Below, one piece after another: positions 1 to 11,429 of a DNA stretch of 60,000 nt. A program made the translations under genes and the position numbers. This DNA comes from Owenia fusiformis (lineage: Eukaryota; Annelida; Polychaeta; Sabellida; Oweniidae): the NCBI GenBank assembly GCA_903813345.2, contig CAIIXF020000004.1:14579196-14639195 (forward strand). The letters are read 5' to 3'. The notes under the pieces were generated by a model that was given only the letters and a program-made list of their open reading frames with translations, did no database searches and was not told the origin of the DNA. The number at the start of each line of letters is the position of its first letter. Position 1 is the first letter of the stretch.

Positions 1-1926
1 CTGCCATTAACAGAGGTAAAAAAAATCACCCAAAAATAAAATCCCAATTTCGCACAATTTGGAGTACACAATGCAACAGAAAATAATACAAAATGATTTT
101 AAATATATAATTTAGGTTTCTAAGCTACAAGTTTGAGGTTATTTTTCTTATCAGTACCCAAAAATATGTAATCAGTGTATCGACATTTTGTATTGCTTCT
201 CAGGTATTAATAAGATAAATGTTGCAAATGAATCACTTTTATATTGGAATGACAAATGTTTAAATTATGCTAGTTTTTCACAAAAAGGGTCTCAATACGT
301 TTTGAGATATGGACTTTTATTCAGCGGTGAAAATTATCAATAAAGGCGGGCCTATTGCTCTTCCTTGACTAATTGGGACTATAGCTAAAATTCTATTTCC
401 CTTAGTTAGATATAGCTCAGTTGCTTATAAAACAACCATCAAGACTTGATCAAATTCATGAATAATTGAGAAAAATCGTTATCATAATCTTCCTAAAATT
501 TGATTGTATCCAGCGGTAAGGTAAAGAACAAACAGCCATCAGAAAACTTGATGATATCCACAAGTAACGTCGAGGAAGAATATCGAGCCGTTCGATTGCA
601 TATGACTCTAATTGATTATTAGACATGCCCTTGGAATATATGAACATTCCAATACCTCTGTAACATTTAATTAGATATAAATCTTACCTATTTGTTATTG
701 TATTATGTTTTGTAAAACATGAACAATAATTTGTTGTTAGACCCCTTGCGATTATATGGGAAAATTCCGGAAATAAAATGTTTTAAATGGTAAGAAAACT
801 ATATATTCCCAATCATAAATTACCTAAATATTCCACATAATTTTGTTGAATCATCTTGGCTCATATTTGAAAAATCAAACAAAATCTGAAAAACACACTT
901 GCATAATTACACTAATTAAACACCGACATCTACAGTAAAATAAAATAGTATATTTTTAAATTATGATAATGTATCTTTGTTCGTATGCTTAGAATAACGG
1001 GCTGTGTCTTATAAAATGTATAAAAGTTCGAATCAAAATATTTACGTTTTTGACCCCTTGTGATGAAAGACATCTTTCGACCCGAAAGCCGGAAGTTTTT
1101 TCAGCAAATGGTATTTTAAAAGAATCAAGACATGTACACCTTCATAAATATTGCTTTAAATGTTGCTGCGCTAGAGTGTGCAACGGATCCTTCATAGTCG
1201 GAAGTCATACCATTAACTATTACCTAAATATTGAGTGATCTAAAATAAAGTGCTCTGGCTTTGAAAAGTGCTTAATCTGGATAGCTTTCTGTACAGAACG
1301 ATTATCAATATGTATAATATGAGTAAAATAACAGCACATATCTACTTCAAAGGCACCAGGGACAGTCTTGTAAAAAAAAGATTCTCAACTTTGGGTTTTA
1401 CATACCTTCAAACATTTAGATATTTTGTAATTGCTATAGTCGGGAAAGATTAATGATTTTTGTTAAGTGTCCAGTATTTCAGATAGTTGAGAAATTTTGA
1501 AATTCAGTCTTGAAAAACTGTTGGAAAACACATGTAGAAAACACAACTGTAGAAAATCTCTTTTTGAATAATCGAATTCAATATATTGACGTCAGATAGG
1601 TCTAGTAGTTTCTCATTCGGAGTTTCAACTGAAGTTATAAAACAAAAACTTGTAACATTTTTAAATGCATGAAATAAAACAAATTATAAGAAAACTTAAT
1701 ATATACCTAACAGTTAGGCCGGATGTACCATTTTTAAATTAGTTAGAGCACACCTTACTTTATTTAGTGATTACCTTGTAGAAAGCCTTGCAGAAAATAT
1801 GTTGGTTGTTTAATCAACATGTTCAAATTAAGGATAGTACTGTATGCAACGAGTACAGTCGATTTGAACTTTCAAAATTTTCTAAATAATCAACAGGTTA
1901 TTTCTTAATTTTTATTTCCCTCTGTA
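1..1926. other. gene-free A+T-rich stretch
   Basis: I see no coding exon, RNA gene or clear mobile element. The short open frames here are at most about 60 codons and have no protein-like features. The stretch lies downstream of the minus-strand dehydrogenase gene and would hold only its 3' flank. Confidence 0.6.
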
Positions 1927-1966
1927 TTATCTATTTATTTATTTATTTATTTATTTATTTATTGGC
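1927..1966. repeat. ATTT microsatellite with minus-strand poly(A) signals
   Basis: A run of about eight TTTA/ATTT units lies 35-70 bases past the dehydrogenase stop codon. On the minus strand it reads as overlapping AATAAA hexamers, so it probably also supplies the poly(A) signal of that gene. The repeat is seen directly; its role in polyadenylation is inferred. Confidence 0.6.
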
Positions 1967-2000
1967 ACGGTCACTGATTATCAGGCAGGGCATGGCCTAA

Positions 2001-3047
2001 CTATACTGTTAACATTGCTTTTGAGATTGTGGCATTTGTCAAATCCTTCAGAGCTGTTTCATATTTCTCCAAAGGATACGATTTCACACCCAATTTTTCC
2101 AAATCAAGTTTTCCATCTCTTGCCATGTTTTCCGCCAACGATACAGCATCCATATGGGTATTACACTCTGTATTTGAACTCAAAATTTTCACTTCTTTGT
2201 TAAGCAAGTCGTAGGGTGAAATTGAAGATTTTGCTTTTGGTGGGCAAATTCCAAACATCATATAGGTGGCACCTTTGCGTAAAAGCGGAAAATAGTCCTC
2301 GAATGCCTTGGATGAACCGGTAGAATCGAAAATCAGGTCATAACCATCTAGGGAAGTATCGATATCTGTATACTTCTCAATAATCTCACTTGGGTCTGCA
2401 ACTTTTAACCCACTAAGCTGGCAGTTCTTAGCGATATCTCGTCGGCCTTGCATTGGCTCACATATTGTGATGTCACGGAATCCTTTGTAATGTAACACAG
2501 ACGCTTTTAATAACCCAATGATGCCACTGCCCGCGATCAAAATGGACGCTGAGTCCTGAAGAGGACTGTAAATTGAAAAGCTATGTAGAACACAGGACAT
2601 TGGTTCCATCAAAGCACCAACTTCAAATGTGATATCATCCGATATCTTAAACAACTGCGAGTTTTCTACAAGACAATAATCTGCCCAAGCTCCATCCCTA
2701 AAAAGTCCATTATAATTTGCAGACCCACCTGTCGGACATAAATGTGGCTTTCCGCGATGACAGAATCGACAATGGTGACAATGGGTCCCTGCAGCTGCTG
2801 TAACACGGTCTCCAGCTTTAACATTCGTCACCTCAGGTCCAATATCTACTACAGTTCCAGCAAACTCATGACCAAGGACAACATTATCTTTGATAAGCCA
2901 CTTATTTTTGATACAGTGTATATCCGAGCCACATATTCCGGCGCATGGAATCTTCAAGAGAACATCATTTGGTTTAACTACTCTCGGGATATCCATGTTT
3001 ACTAGCTCGAGTTTTCTCTGAGACTGGGTCAGCCTAATTGCTCTCAT
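2001..3047 (-). CDS. zinc-dependent medium-chain dehydrogenase (sorbitol/threonine dehydrogenase type)
   Basis: This 348-residue protein should oxidise a polyol or a secondary alcohol with NAD(+), probably in the cytosol. Catalytic zinc ligands are visible: Cys39 in GICGSDIH, and His60-Glu61 in GHEFAG. The structural zinc lobe has Cys90, Cys93, Cys96 and Cys104. Glu148-Pro149 matches the polyol/threonine dehydrogenase branch. The Rossmann fold has GSGIIG at 173-178 and an acidic Glu197 at the end of the next strand, which favours NAD over NADP. Length is normal for the family (345-360). I chose the Met in MRAIRL: the open frame extends 30 residues further upstream, but that part is crossed by a strong 3' splice site ten bases before this ATG. 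The substrate cannot be read from sequence; sorbitol, threonine or another sugar alcohol are all possible. The coding part has no introns. Confidence 0.88.
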   Translation of the reverse strand: MRAIRLTQSQRKLELVNMDIPRVVKPNDVLLKIPCAGICGSDIHCIKNKWLIKDNVVLGHEFAGTVVDIGPEVTNVKAGDRVTAAAGTHCHHCRFCHRGKPHLCPTGGSANYNGLFRDGAWADYCLVENSQLFKISDDITFEVGALMEPMSCVLHSFSIYSPLQDSASILIAGSGIIGLLKASVLHYKGFRDITICEPMQGRRDIAKNCQLSGLKVADPSEIIEKYTDIDTSLDGYDLIFDSTGSSKAFEDYFPLLRKGATYMMFGICPPKAKSSISPYDLLNKEVKILSSNTECNTHMDAVSLAENMARDGKLDLEKLGVKSYPLEKYETALKDLTNATISKAMLTV

Positions 3048-3075
3048 AATATTGGACCTGAAATTAAAAATATAT
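3048..3075 (-). promoter_or_regulatory. 3' splice site ahead of the dehydrogenase start codon
   Basis: On the minus strand a T-rich tract ends in TTTAATTTCAG, and the exon would begin at 3057, ten bases before the ATG. This implies that the gene has at least one untranslated upstream exon and decides the choice of start. Confidence 0.7.
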
Positions 3076-3230
3076 AAGCACAAATGCCAAAGGGAGGGGT
3101 GACTAAAAACTTTAAAGAAACCCAACAAGAAAAGCAAACTGTTAGTGTAAATCTGTCATAAGAAAAGTAGACCCTATACATGTATATCCCAAAGCCATAA
3201 TCTAACGTGAGAAACAATGTCTAACATCCC

Positions 3231-3252
3231 CCTCCCCCCCCCCCCCCCCCCC
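3231..3252. repeat. poly(C) tract
   Basis: About twenty C residues in a row, nearly pure. It lies in the predicted 5' intron of the dehydrogenase gene. Such a run is prone to slippage, so its exact length is uncertain. Confidence 0.9.
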
Positions 3253-3564
3253 TTCAATCGAGAACCAATATCACAATCCAGGACCAGAACACCAAGGGAC
3301 ATTTACAAAGTTACAAAGTTATAATCCAGTAAAATTAACTTTAGCTCACAGCCCAAAATTCAATTGCGATTTTTAGATGTGCATAGGGCAGTGAATAAAC
3401 TGAGTTTATATTCCACCTTATCAAGTGGTTCATATATTAAATAAATGTATTGTAAAACGTTTAACCGATGTCTACATTAATAGTGTCGAGTAAAATGAGT
3501 TGTAATTCAAGATAGACTCTTTCAACATTTATAGTGTTTAGTAAAATGTGTAGTTGATACTTAC

Positions 3565-3780
3565 ATTTTTCTGTATTACATGTGCACCTGTCCTTCTAGT
3601 ATTGATAACATATACTGTTGCACAGTTTTTAATATGCTGACATGTTTGAGAGTTGATATCGGATGCTCAGAGCACTATTTATCTGTACGAATACCGAACA
3701 CAATACACAATTATACACAGCAAAACAATCATGTCATATCTCAACACACTACCCTACCACGTGACCACGTTTAAAAAGAA
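3565..3780 (-). other. possible untranslated first exon of the dehydrogenase gene
   Basis: On the minus strand a near-consensus donor, GTAAGTATC, begins at 3564 and would pair with the acceptor at 3058, giving an intron of about 0.5 kb. The exon 5' edge is not defined. The same AAAATGTAAGTAT context recurs near 7152 and 38936, so it may instead belong to a dispersed repeat. RNA data would settle it. Confidence 0.3.
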
Positions 3781-5825
3781 ACAGGGTACAGTTAAGTTGC
3801 AAATGGAGGACGTGGGTTTAATTCAATATTTCTGAACGTAAAAAAACATTTTACATTTATTTCTAGTGTTCTACCAGACATAAAATAGATTCATCAAGCA
3901 GTTTGTAGAATATTGTTGGCAAAAAACTCATATAGGCAAAGATAGATAATAGTGAGCGCAGTAAATCAAAACTCGAAAGCAATACAAGATACATTTCAGT
4001 AAATCTATTAACGTACAGGGAGCATGTAAGTTTCATTCGAAAATTGTGTGTCATTGTGTTATATGCAGATACGTTTTCTATAATTAATTGTTTATCTAAA
4101 TCTTAAAATGAACAAAAAGTCGTCCCAGAAATGTAACTTTACTTTGCCGAAAGGCAGAACATATTGTGAAACATTTTTCCTCTTGTCACAAAGAGGATAA
4201 TGTTTGTTTTAAGGTGTCTGGTGAGTGTTTCATGATTAAATGCAAATTAACTGGAGCAGATACCATCCTAAAACCTCTGACATTAAATATGTCATATAAG
4301 ACTACATCGACCTCGTAATTGTTTTCAGAGTTAAAAGTATTGGTTAAGCATAGTTCAGTATTACAAATCCACTTCCTACAAATACACTAATTGTACAGCA
4401 CTATAATTAGTGAACATTCAAAATGGCAGCGGTAACGGTTACGCGATAACCATGATACAGCAATATATAGCAATATATAGCAATTATAGTTATTTTGCAG
4501 TTTTAGGCAAGTATTTCCATAAATTCAGCATTTGAAATATTCTAATGACGTCCCTTGTAGGCATTCATGCATCAATATACTCAAATGAAACGTATCATTC
4601 CTTCTATTATTCATTATATTCTGGTTTTGAATGTCAAATACAGCTCAATGTACCACTGGATTAGGATATCAAGCGCATTAGAAAAAATGATTGGCACATG
4701 TACGTTGTTATTGTACTCGTCTGAAAATAAAAATTAGATCAATTACATTTAGTGGTTCAAAAATATACTATCACACTTGTGTACAAAACATGAATCTAGT
4801 TCATTATTGATTCAGAATCTCAGAATTAGTTTTTGTGTAAAACCAGCGAATCGTTCTGTTAAACAAACTTACTTTCCCGCTCCCTGTACTATTGAACAAT
4901 TTACATTCCCTGTACCCTGTATTGATCAACTTCTGCAACTTTGTACCCTGTATTATGACATATCAAATATCTTAACATTTTAAATAATATTATCTAGTAT
5001 ATTCTTTCTTCAACCATCATATGGCTTTGAACATGGACTTCACTATTGCATCATTGAAGTTCAGCGAATAACAATATTGACTCACTCCGAGCACCAAACG
5101 TATTAACCTGTTGACTAAGCAGTCGATATACTCAAAAGCGACTTGGGTGAAAGCCAAAAGTTTCGCGCATGCGCGATCAAGGTAGGGTCAAGTATCACCC
5201 TTAACTGAATATTTCTCTGAACCCAATAAATGGAGACTCATCATGATGATTGATGCTTCTTAGTTGTATTACCCCTGTTATGTACAATATGATTAAGGAA
5301 GTAACACGTATAAACTTCAAAAGTATCAGAAAGTCTTCAAAAATTCAAAATAATCTAAAGGAAATAGACCAAAAACGTTACAGAACACTTCAAGAAAAAA
5401 ATATCTAAGAGTACAGCCATATGACAAAAAACCCAAACTATCCGAAGCCCTCTCGTGCAGATATCAATATCACCTCGTAGATAAAAATGAGGGGAGCAAC
5501 ATTTTTTACAAAGTGAAAAAATTTACACAAATTCATGTATTTGAAAAATGAACTCAGTAACTTAGTAAGAAACTGGCTGTTACATCTCTAAAGAATGAAA
5601 TTCAACTCATACGTACTCGTTTAACGACATCGCGTTTGAAACCTTATTATTTACAATATACTAAAGAACGTTGAGAATTCTTCAGAACTTAGATTATTTA
5701 ATTACAACGTACTATATGAGTTTACATACCTAAATAATTTACACGTTCTGAAAAATGAGAAGATTATTTGAAAAAATCACAAAATGAGAGCATTTTTATC
5801 AGAATATACAAATGGCCCCTTGTGA
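3781..5825. other. gene-free stretch upstream of the dehydrogenase gene
   Basis: No coding exon is recognised. A small tandem AGCAATATAT repeat lies near 4457-4490. Part of 5590-5690 resembles 28580-28650 and 41900-41980, which suggests a dispersed repeat of unknown type. The promoter of the dehydrogenase gene may lie here but shows no clear core elements. Confidence 0.45.
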
Positions 5826-5980
5826 AGCCAAGTTATAGTCTTGCTATTTATGATTAATGTAGAATATATGTCAAAAAGCCAGATATAATAGCTTCGCTAT
5901 ATATTATTAGTGTTTAATATATATTATACTGTAAAGCCAGGCAATAGCCTTATCATGTATGATTAATGTAGAATATATAG

Positions 5981-6274
5981 TACTCTTCAAAAAATTTAAG
6001 GACCAGTGGTTTTCCTCATAAGTTTACATGTTAGCCCCCATATTTGCTATTAAGTCTGCAAAATTCAATGTTATATCTTTATTACAATAGGTCAACATTT
6101 GATGTCAAATGTCAAAAATTTGCAGACTTTATAGAGAGTAGAATCAAGATACAGATGTATTTACTTTATCGAGTTGTTTTCATCCAAGCCTGGGAAATAG
6201 TCGTTCAAACAAATATGGGGGTTAACATGTAAACCTATGAAGAAAACCACTGGTCCTTAACTTTTTTAGGAGTA
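5981..6274. mobile_element. MITE with about 60-bp terminal inverted repeats
   Basis: The left arm (TTTAAGGACCAGTGG, then TTTACATGTTAGCCCCCATA) is repeated inverted at the right end with a few changes. The element is flanked by TA, as expected for the Tc1/mariner superfamily. It sits inside the minisatellite array. It has no transposase and the open frame within it is not protein-like. Confidence 0.8.
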
Positions 6275-6385
6275 TATATACCCCAAAGCCAGATAATAGC
6301 CTTGCTATATATGATTGATGAAGAATATAGCAAAGTCAATGTAGAATATATACCGTAAAGTCAGATAATAGCCTTATTATGTATG

Positions 6386-6731
6386 AATAATAGTACAATA
6401 ACGTCATTTTAAAGGGCAATATACTGAAATATTTGACCAAGGGCCGCAGGCCCAAGGTCCAATATTTCACTATTTTGCCCGCAGAAATGACGTTATTACT
6501 ATTATTACCACCGTTAATGCCCAGGGCTGAAATAGCAAATTTGAAATAGAAAATCTTACGCACTGAACGATATCACTTTTCCCGGGAAACATAGCCGGGC
6601 GGATAATGTCATTATTGCCCGACTAAAGTCATTAACGCCCGACACAATATTGCTCACGTCAATATAGCAATTTAAATGCCTTCTCAACTAGTACTAAAAC
6701 CCCTAGAACAGGCCCTGCAAGGTGGTAATAA
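6386..6731. mobile_element. palindromic MITE-like element
   Basis: An inner palindrome (6386-6507) pairs AATAACGTCATTTTAAAGGG with its inverse across a short centre. Outer ATTATTACCACC and GGTGGTAATAAT repeats bound the right-hand part. It interrupts the 5.8-7.0 kb minisatellite. The exact outer edges are uncertain. Confidence 0.6.
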
Positions 6732-7050
6732 TGTAGAATATATATAACCCAAAGCCAGATAATAGCCTTGCTATATTTGATTAATTAAAAATACACTGTG
6801 TTCAGGAAATAAAGAAAATTATGTCATAACATTTTTATATATGCATGGATTTCAATGATTATAGTTTGAACATTATGTGGATTGACTTGTAGAGTTTCTT
6901 CTTCAAATAATTTATACATACCGTAGAATCAGGTAATTCTATACTATTTATCAGTATATTATTTATACGTAATATATTCAGGTAAAAAATAAAGGTAGTA
7001 AATCCAGGTTATAGCTTAAACTATGATTGATGTAGAATATATAGGGCTGA

Positions 7051-8374
7051 GTAATACCCTATATCAGGAATAATGATTATAATGTGTCGTAGAGCGAAGT
7101 CATAGTCTATGTCTAAAAAATTAGTTTAAAAGTTAATCAAATATATACTTACATTTTTTGTATCGCTGGGTAGTCGTCCTTTACCGATAGCGGCTACCTA
7201 GACTACGCTTGGCAAATTATAAGACGTGTACCGTTTACAATGTGTCATGTTGACCTGTAGATTTGATGATTTATTTTCCTTGTTGTACTATTTAAGTCAG
7301 CAGCTGAGCACATTTATAAGAAATTATTGATTTTCCCCTTAAAATACCCCCTATATTTCGGGGGATACGTACACTAGTTTATGTAACTTACGCATCCTTG
7401 AATTTTTAGACTTGTGTGTGTGTTGGAGACTATAGTTAGCCTGCTCATAGCTTTATTACTTTTTAAGAAAAAAGCAAGATTTTTTGAAATTTTCATGCAT
7501 TGATCCTCGTTAAATTTCAGGAAACTAATGGTCCATGTTAGTTCAGTCTTATCTTTATTGCAACTCGTGCAAATACGTATTTTATCATATACTCAGCTTA
7601 ACCCATTGGAATGTGGCTTCGTTCTTGAAAATGACATGATTTTACCACTAAGGATACTCTGCTGAGGATATTTTGCCATGTTACAGGGTCCGAAATTAGC
7701 GTTGCGGAAGTAGCGAATCGCTCCTTCATTTTCTAAGTCGTTACCTAGCAAAATACCCAAAGCAACGAAAATAGTTACGTGCTTTATGGGAAGATCTCTA
7801 AATGACCATCAACTTAACATCTCAAATGGAAATATGCCGCCATCCGTGATCTAATAATTTTTTGAAATTTTTCTTTGGCACTCTTCATCCTCTTTCACTT
7901 TAGCTTGTAGGCTGTAACTTCTCAAAACGTAAGATTCAGTGTTAAGTTACAGAGTTACCATACAGGGGTCCGTTTTTGAAACCATCGTAACTTACGATTT
8001 GGTCGCAAGTCATTGTTCATCAAAACAGAGACAAATGGTTTTCTCGGAATCGTAAGTTACGATCGTACGAAAAACGAACCCCAGACTCTTATTTTCCTAT
8101 AAAAAGTTTTAAAAACCGGCAATTTTGAGGTAAAATCACCGTATTGTTAAGAAACATTTTGAAGTTGCTAACTTCCTGTATGAAAAAGGGAGACATGCAT
8201 CTATTGAGAAAAATACTAGTGATGAGTATCACCCCTTCAATAATATTTGAAGTTCCCATGACCCATGATATTTGAAATAAAAAAATGAAATATTGGAGAG
8301 GAAAACTTTAAAATGCAACAACTATTTGCATAAAGGAGGAGGGAAAGTATCGCAACATATTTTAGACAGTCATT
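7051..8374. other. gene-free stretch with one small MITE
   Basis: No coding exon is seen. A minus-strand donor-like GTAAGTATAT lies at 7152. The only clear structure is the palindromic element at 7965-8082. Confidence 0.5.
7965..8082. mobile_element. short palindromic MITE (118 bp)
   Basis: The arms GGGGTCCGTTTTTGAAAC / TCGTACGAAAAACGAACCCC and the inner CATCGTAACTTACGAT / ATCGTAAGTTACGAT pair across a short centre. The whole unit can fold into one hairpin. It has no coding capacity. Confidence 0.75.
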
Positions 8375-9382
8375 TGTTGGATTTCGGCTATTTTCTGAGG
8401 ATTTAAACAAGTGCATACAGTTCCCTCCATAAGTTTGGCATCCTTTTTCCCCAATGAACTACGTGTTAAAGCCTCTTTACCTTTGAATTTTTATTTACTT
8501 AAAATGCGATGAAAATACTTATACTATTGATGGAAACGTAATTTGACTTTAATTCCAATACCTCCAAATTTTCTCAATTTTTTTCCTCAATTACAATAGG
8601 TCGAAAATTGATGATAAATTTGATGAATTTTTGAAAATTGACATGAGAAAATTCGGAGATATTGGAAATAAAGTCAAGTTGCGTTTCCATCAATATTATA
8701 AGTTATTTCATCGTCAGTTAAGTAAATAAAAATTCAAACGTAAAGAGGTTTTACCACGTAGTTCAATGGGGAAAAAAGGTTGCCAAACTTATGGAGGGGA
8801 GTGTATGCCAGACCAATGCATTACCTCCAGGAAAAGCACTCCTAGAGATGATAAAATAATTTCGACTTTGGGACAGGAAAGATGCAAACAATCCACCCAC
8901 ATGTTATTCTGAAATGTTTTACTGATTTTCAACCCCTTTCACGCCTGCTTTTTTATTTTTTCTTGCATCATCATGTTGTATTTTGACATACAGTTAACCC
9001 CTTTAAAGGAATAAGTGATTCCGTCGGGATATCCATTATGGGTGACCAGAATTAGATGAAAGCAATGGATCGCATGAGTTTTCCCTATTGGAGAATGACA
9101 TGGGAAATATTGTTTTCCACTTTATCTAAAAGGAATCACTTATTCCTCTAAAGGGGTTAACTGTGTATCAAAACACAACATATTGATGAAACAAAAATTA
9201 AAAAAGCAGGGATGGAAGGGGTTGATCATGAAAATCAGGAAAACATTTCAGAAAAAACATGTGGGTGGGTTGTTTGAATTTTTCCTGTCCCAAAGTCGAA
9301 ATTATTTTATCATCTCTAGGAGTGCTTTTCCTGGAGGAAATGCATTGGTCTAACATCCTAAGAAAATAGCCAAAATCCAACA
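8375..9382. mobile_element. long foldback element with a second foldback inside it
   Basis: Arms of about 300 bp pair across the element: the left end GTTGGATTTCGGCTATTTTC at 8376 matches an inverted copy ending near 9382, and 8813-9025 pairs with 9120-9355 (for example GGAAAAGCACTCCTAGAGAT with its inverse). The left arm is split by a second element at 8412-8809. Neither carries a transposase. The right edge abuts a mariner-like terminus at 9383. Confidence 0.8.
8412..8809. mobile_element. nested foldback/MITE
   Basis: The left end CCCTCCATAAGTTTGGCATC (8423) pairs with an inverted copy at 8769-8800, and pairing continues inwards for most of both halves, leaving a short centre near 8600. 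It lies inside the left arm of a larger foldback, so it inserted later. Confidence 0.8.
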
Positions 9383-9980
9383 TACGAGGGTTATCCCATA
9401 AGTCTTGGAATCCTTATTTTAATTCATAGAATATTTGAGATACGATATGAAAAATTTCACATTTTTTAGCTCGGATATATTTCTACTATATCTGAGAGTT
9501 TCATAGCATAATACGATCATTTGGCAATGTTACAGATGATTTTAAATGGAATGTTGGGGGTACCCGAGGCAGAAAACAGGACAAAATATACAAAATATGA
9601 CGTCAAAATGAAGGATTTGGGAGCTCATCCTAAGTTGTATTTTTTCTGCTCCTCTATCAGAATATTATGGAAGAATCTAGGGACTATCCTTGACATCCCA
9701 ATGTCTTTCTTCATCACTCTGTGAGCAGTACTCTTACAAATATCAAAGTCTAGGGCGATCTTCCTAAAAGAAGTTCTCCTTTCAGCCCTTATACTCTCTG
9801 CAATATGTGGTATGAGATCGTCAATGGATTTTGGCCTTCCACTTCTAGGGCTTTCTAGGAGCATCCTTCAGGCTGCTATCTCCAGTTTTTAACTTCTACC
9901 ACCTCCATATTGTAGGTGCACTGGGAGTATACTGTCTATATACATTTCCCATGGCTGTTCTTGTTTATGTAGGTATGTGC
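9383..9980 (-). mobile_element. mariner-like element remnant
   Basis: The left edge, TACGAGGGTTATCCCATAAG, resembles mariner terminal repeats. A transposase fragment on the minus strand lies inside. The right terminal repeat is not found, and the distance from the fragment to the left end is far too short for the catalytic domain, so the element is internally deleted and probably also truncated at the right. Confidence 0.55.
9625..9864 (-). pseudogene. mariner-type transposase, DNA-binding fragment
   Basis: The 79-residue frame reads like the second helix-turn-helix of a Tc1/mariner transposase: a GRPKS linker, then RTSFRKIALDFDICKSTAHR, then DIGMSRIVPR and an EEQK segment. The DD(D/E) catalytic domain is missing. 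The fragment ends 240 bp from a mariner-like terminal repeat. The alternative, a host-domesticated protein, is unlikely at this length. Similarity is judged from remembered family patterns. Confidence 0.65.
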
Positions 9981-10539
9981 CCTAAGGAGGCGTGGTATTG
10001 CACAACTTATTTAACATCTAGTGACAAAATCCCTGCTTATTTGATTTTCAAAATGCTGTGTCTCAGTACCAAAATTGAGCAATTGGGCTAGTTTATTATA
10101 ATATCTCAGATTTTACAAAGAATAGGCTGTTTTTGTCAATCTTGACAGATGGTTCACAATTTAAGATGCATGCAATCGTTTAAAATCGCTAATACTTCCA
10201 TGGTTCCATTTTACATTTTTACTCTTTTTCATGACTACCCCAACCCCGACTTCCCCGGTTACCATAGCAACCATAATCGTTACTCAAGTTCTTTTGTAAT
10301 GAAACTATCACATGTTGAAGATAATCGATTGATCTTGATACATACCAATTTTCAGCAAAATTCATTTCTATCTTTTTGAATTAGAATAAGAATTTCAAGA
10401 AATTTCAAGACAACCTTCGTATGACTGTCCGAAATCTGTTGCGATACTTTCCCTCTTCCTTTATCAGTCTCACCTTTCACCTAGGGATGTTTATAATGGG
10501 AAATTTGAATTTTAATGTGTATACCTCACTCGCCTCGGA
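9981..10539. other. gene-free stretch
   Basis: No coding exon or known element is seen between the mariner remnant and the tandem array that starts near 10540. Confidence 0.5.
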
Positions 10540-10975
10540 ATTCATACAGAATTGGCACATTGCGTGCATATCCAGAATGTGTCCGGGCATCTACATTCAA
10601 ACAGAATTAGCGCATTGTGTGCATATCCTGCATATATCCGGGCATCTACATTCAAACAGAATTAGCGCATTGTGTGCATATCCTGCATATATCCGGGCAT
10701 CTACATTCAAACAGAATTAGCGCATTGTGTGCATATCCTGCATATATCCGGGCATCTACATTCAAACAGAATTAGCGCATTGTGTGCATATCCTGCATAT
10801 ATCCGGGCATCTACATTCAAACAGAATTAGCGCATTGTGTGCATATCCTGCATATATCTGGGTATCTCAATTCAAACAGGATTGGCACATTGTGTGCATA
10901 TCCTGCATGTATCCGGGCATCAGGATTCAAACAGGATCCATACATATCCTGTATGAATCCTGATGTCAACATATT
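10540..10975. repeat. 55-bp tandem repeat, about 8 copies
   Basis: Units start at about 10540, 10595, 10650, 10705, 10760, 10815, 10870 and 10925. The copies between about 10595 and 10850 are essentially identical; the outer ones have diverged. Each contains ATTCAAACAGAATTAGCGCA and CATATCCTGCATATATCCGG. As 55 is not a multiple of three, the open frames through it merely rotate among the three phases and are not a protein. Confidence 0.95.
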
Positions 10976-11429
10976 GTAAAATCAAGACATGTTTAACTTA
11001 TTATTTGTTGCTCTTTTAGGTCTACTGCCAAGCAAACCATTCTTCAAATATTCTAAAGCCATACTTGCTGAAGGCTTTTCTTTACCCAATTCAAAACTAC
11101 ATGAAATACTTATATATAAGGGAAAAAAATCCTCAAAATAGCATGTATTAGTGTTGACTTCGAAACTAGGAAATGTTACCCCCAAACGTTTGCATCCAAA
11201 AAACAAAATCTAACGGTTTATGAAAATGTATTTTTAATAAAGGTATTAAACATACTACATCCCGAGTGTCACATGAAAATAATGTCGTAGAATACCTTTA
11301 ATTTTGACTATCAAAATGTATAATCGTTATTATCGTATGAATACATTGATGATACAATGGCTAGGAAATGTTAAACAGGTAACTAAGACACTATATCCAA
11401 TAGTAAACTTCGTAATTTGATAAAGAAAG
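10976..11429. other. gene-free stretch
   Basis: I recognise no coding exon or element between the 55-bp array and the retroelement remnant. A 74-codon minus-strand frame (10982-11206) shows no family features. Confidence 0.45.

Larger units (their letters stand above)
5826..7050. repeat. degenerate minisatellite, interrupted by two palindromic elements
   Basis: Units of roughly 50-60 bases carry the core AAAGCCAGATAATAGCCTTG, followed by a CTATATATGATT and GTAGAATATAT part. I see copies around 5826, 5880, 5935, 6285, 6350, 6740 and 7000. The two gaps in the array are filled by separate inverted-repeat elements, so the array is older than those insertions. Confidence 0.7.

Noticed and set aside
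10540-10975. A CRISPR array
   Set aside because: The units are contiguous 55-bp tandem repeats without unique spacers, and the genome is eukaryotic.
10421-10979. Overlapping plus-strand frames of 99, 78 and 65 codons with a repeated IQTELAHCVHILHISGH motif
   Set aside because: They arise from a 55-bp tandem repeat whose unit is not a multiple of three; the same DNA is read in rotating phases.
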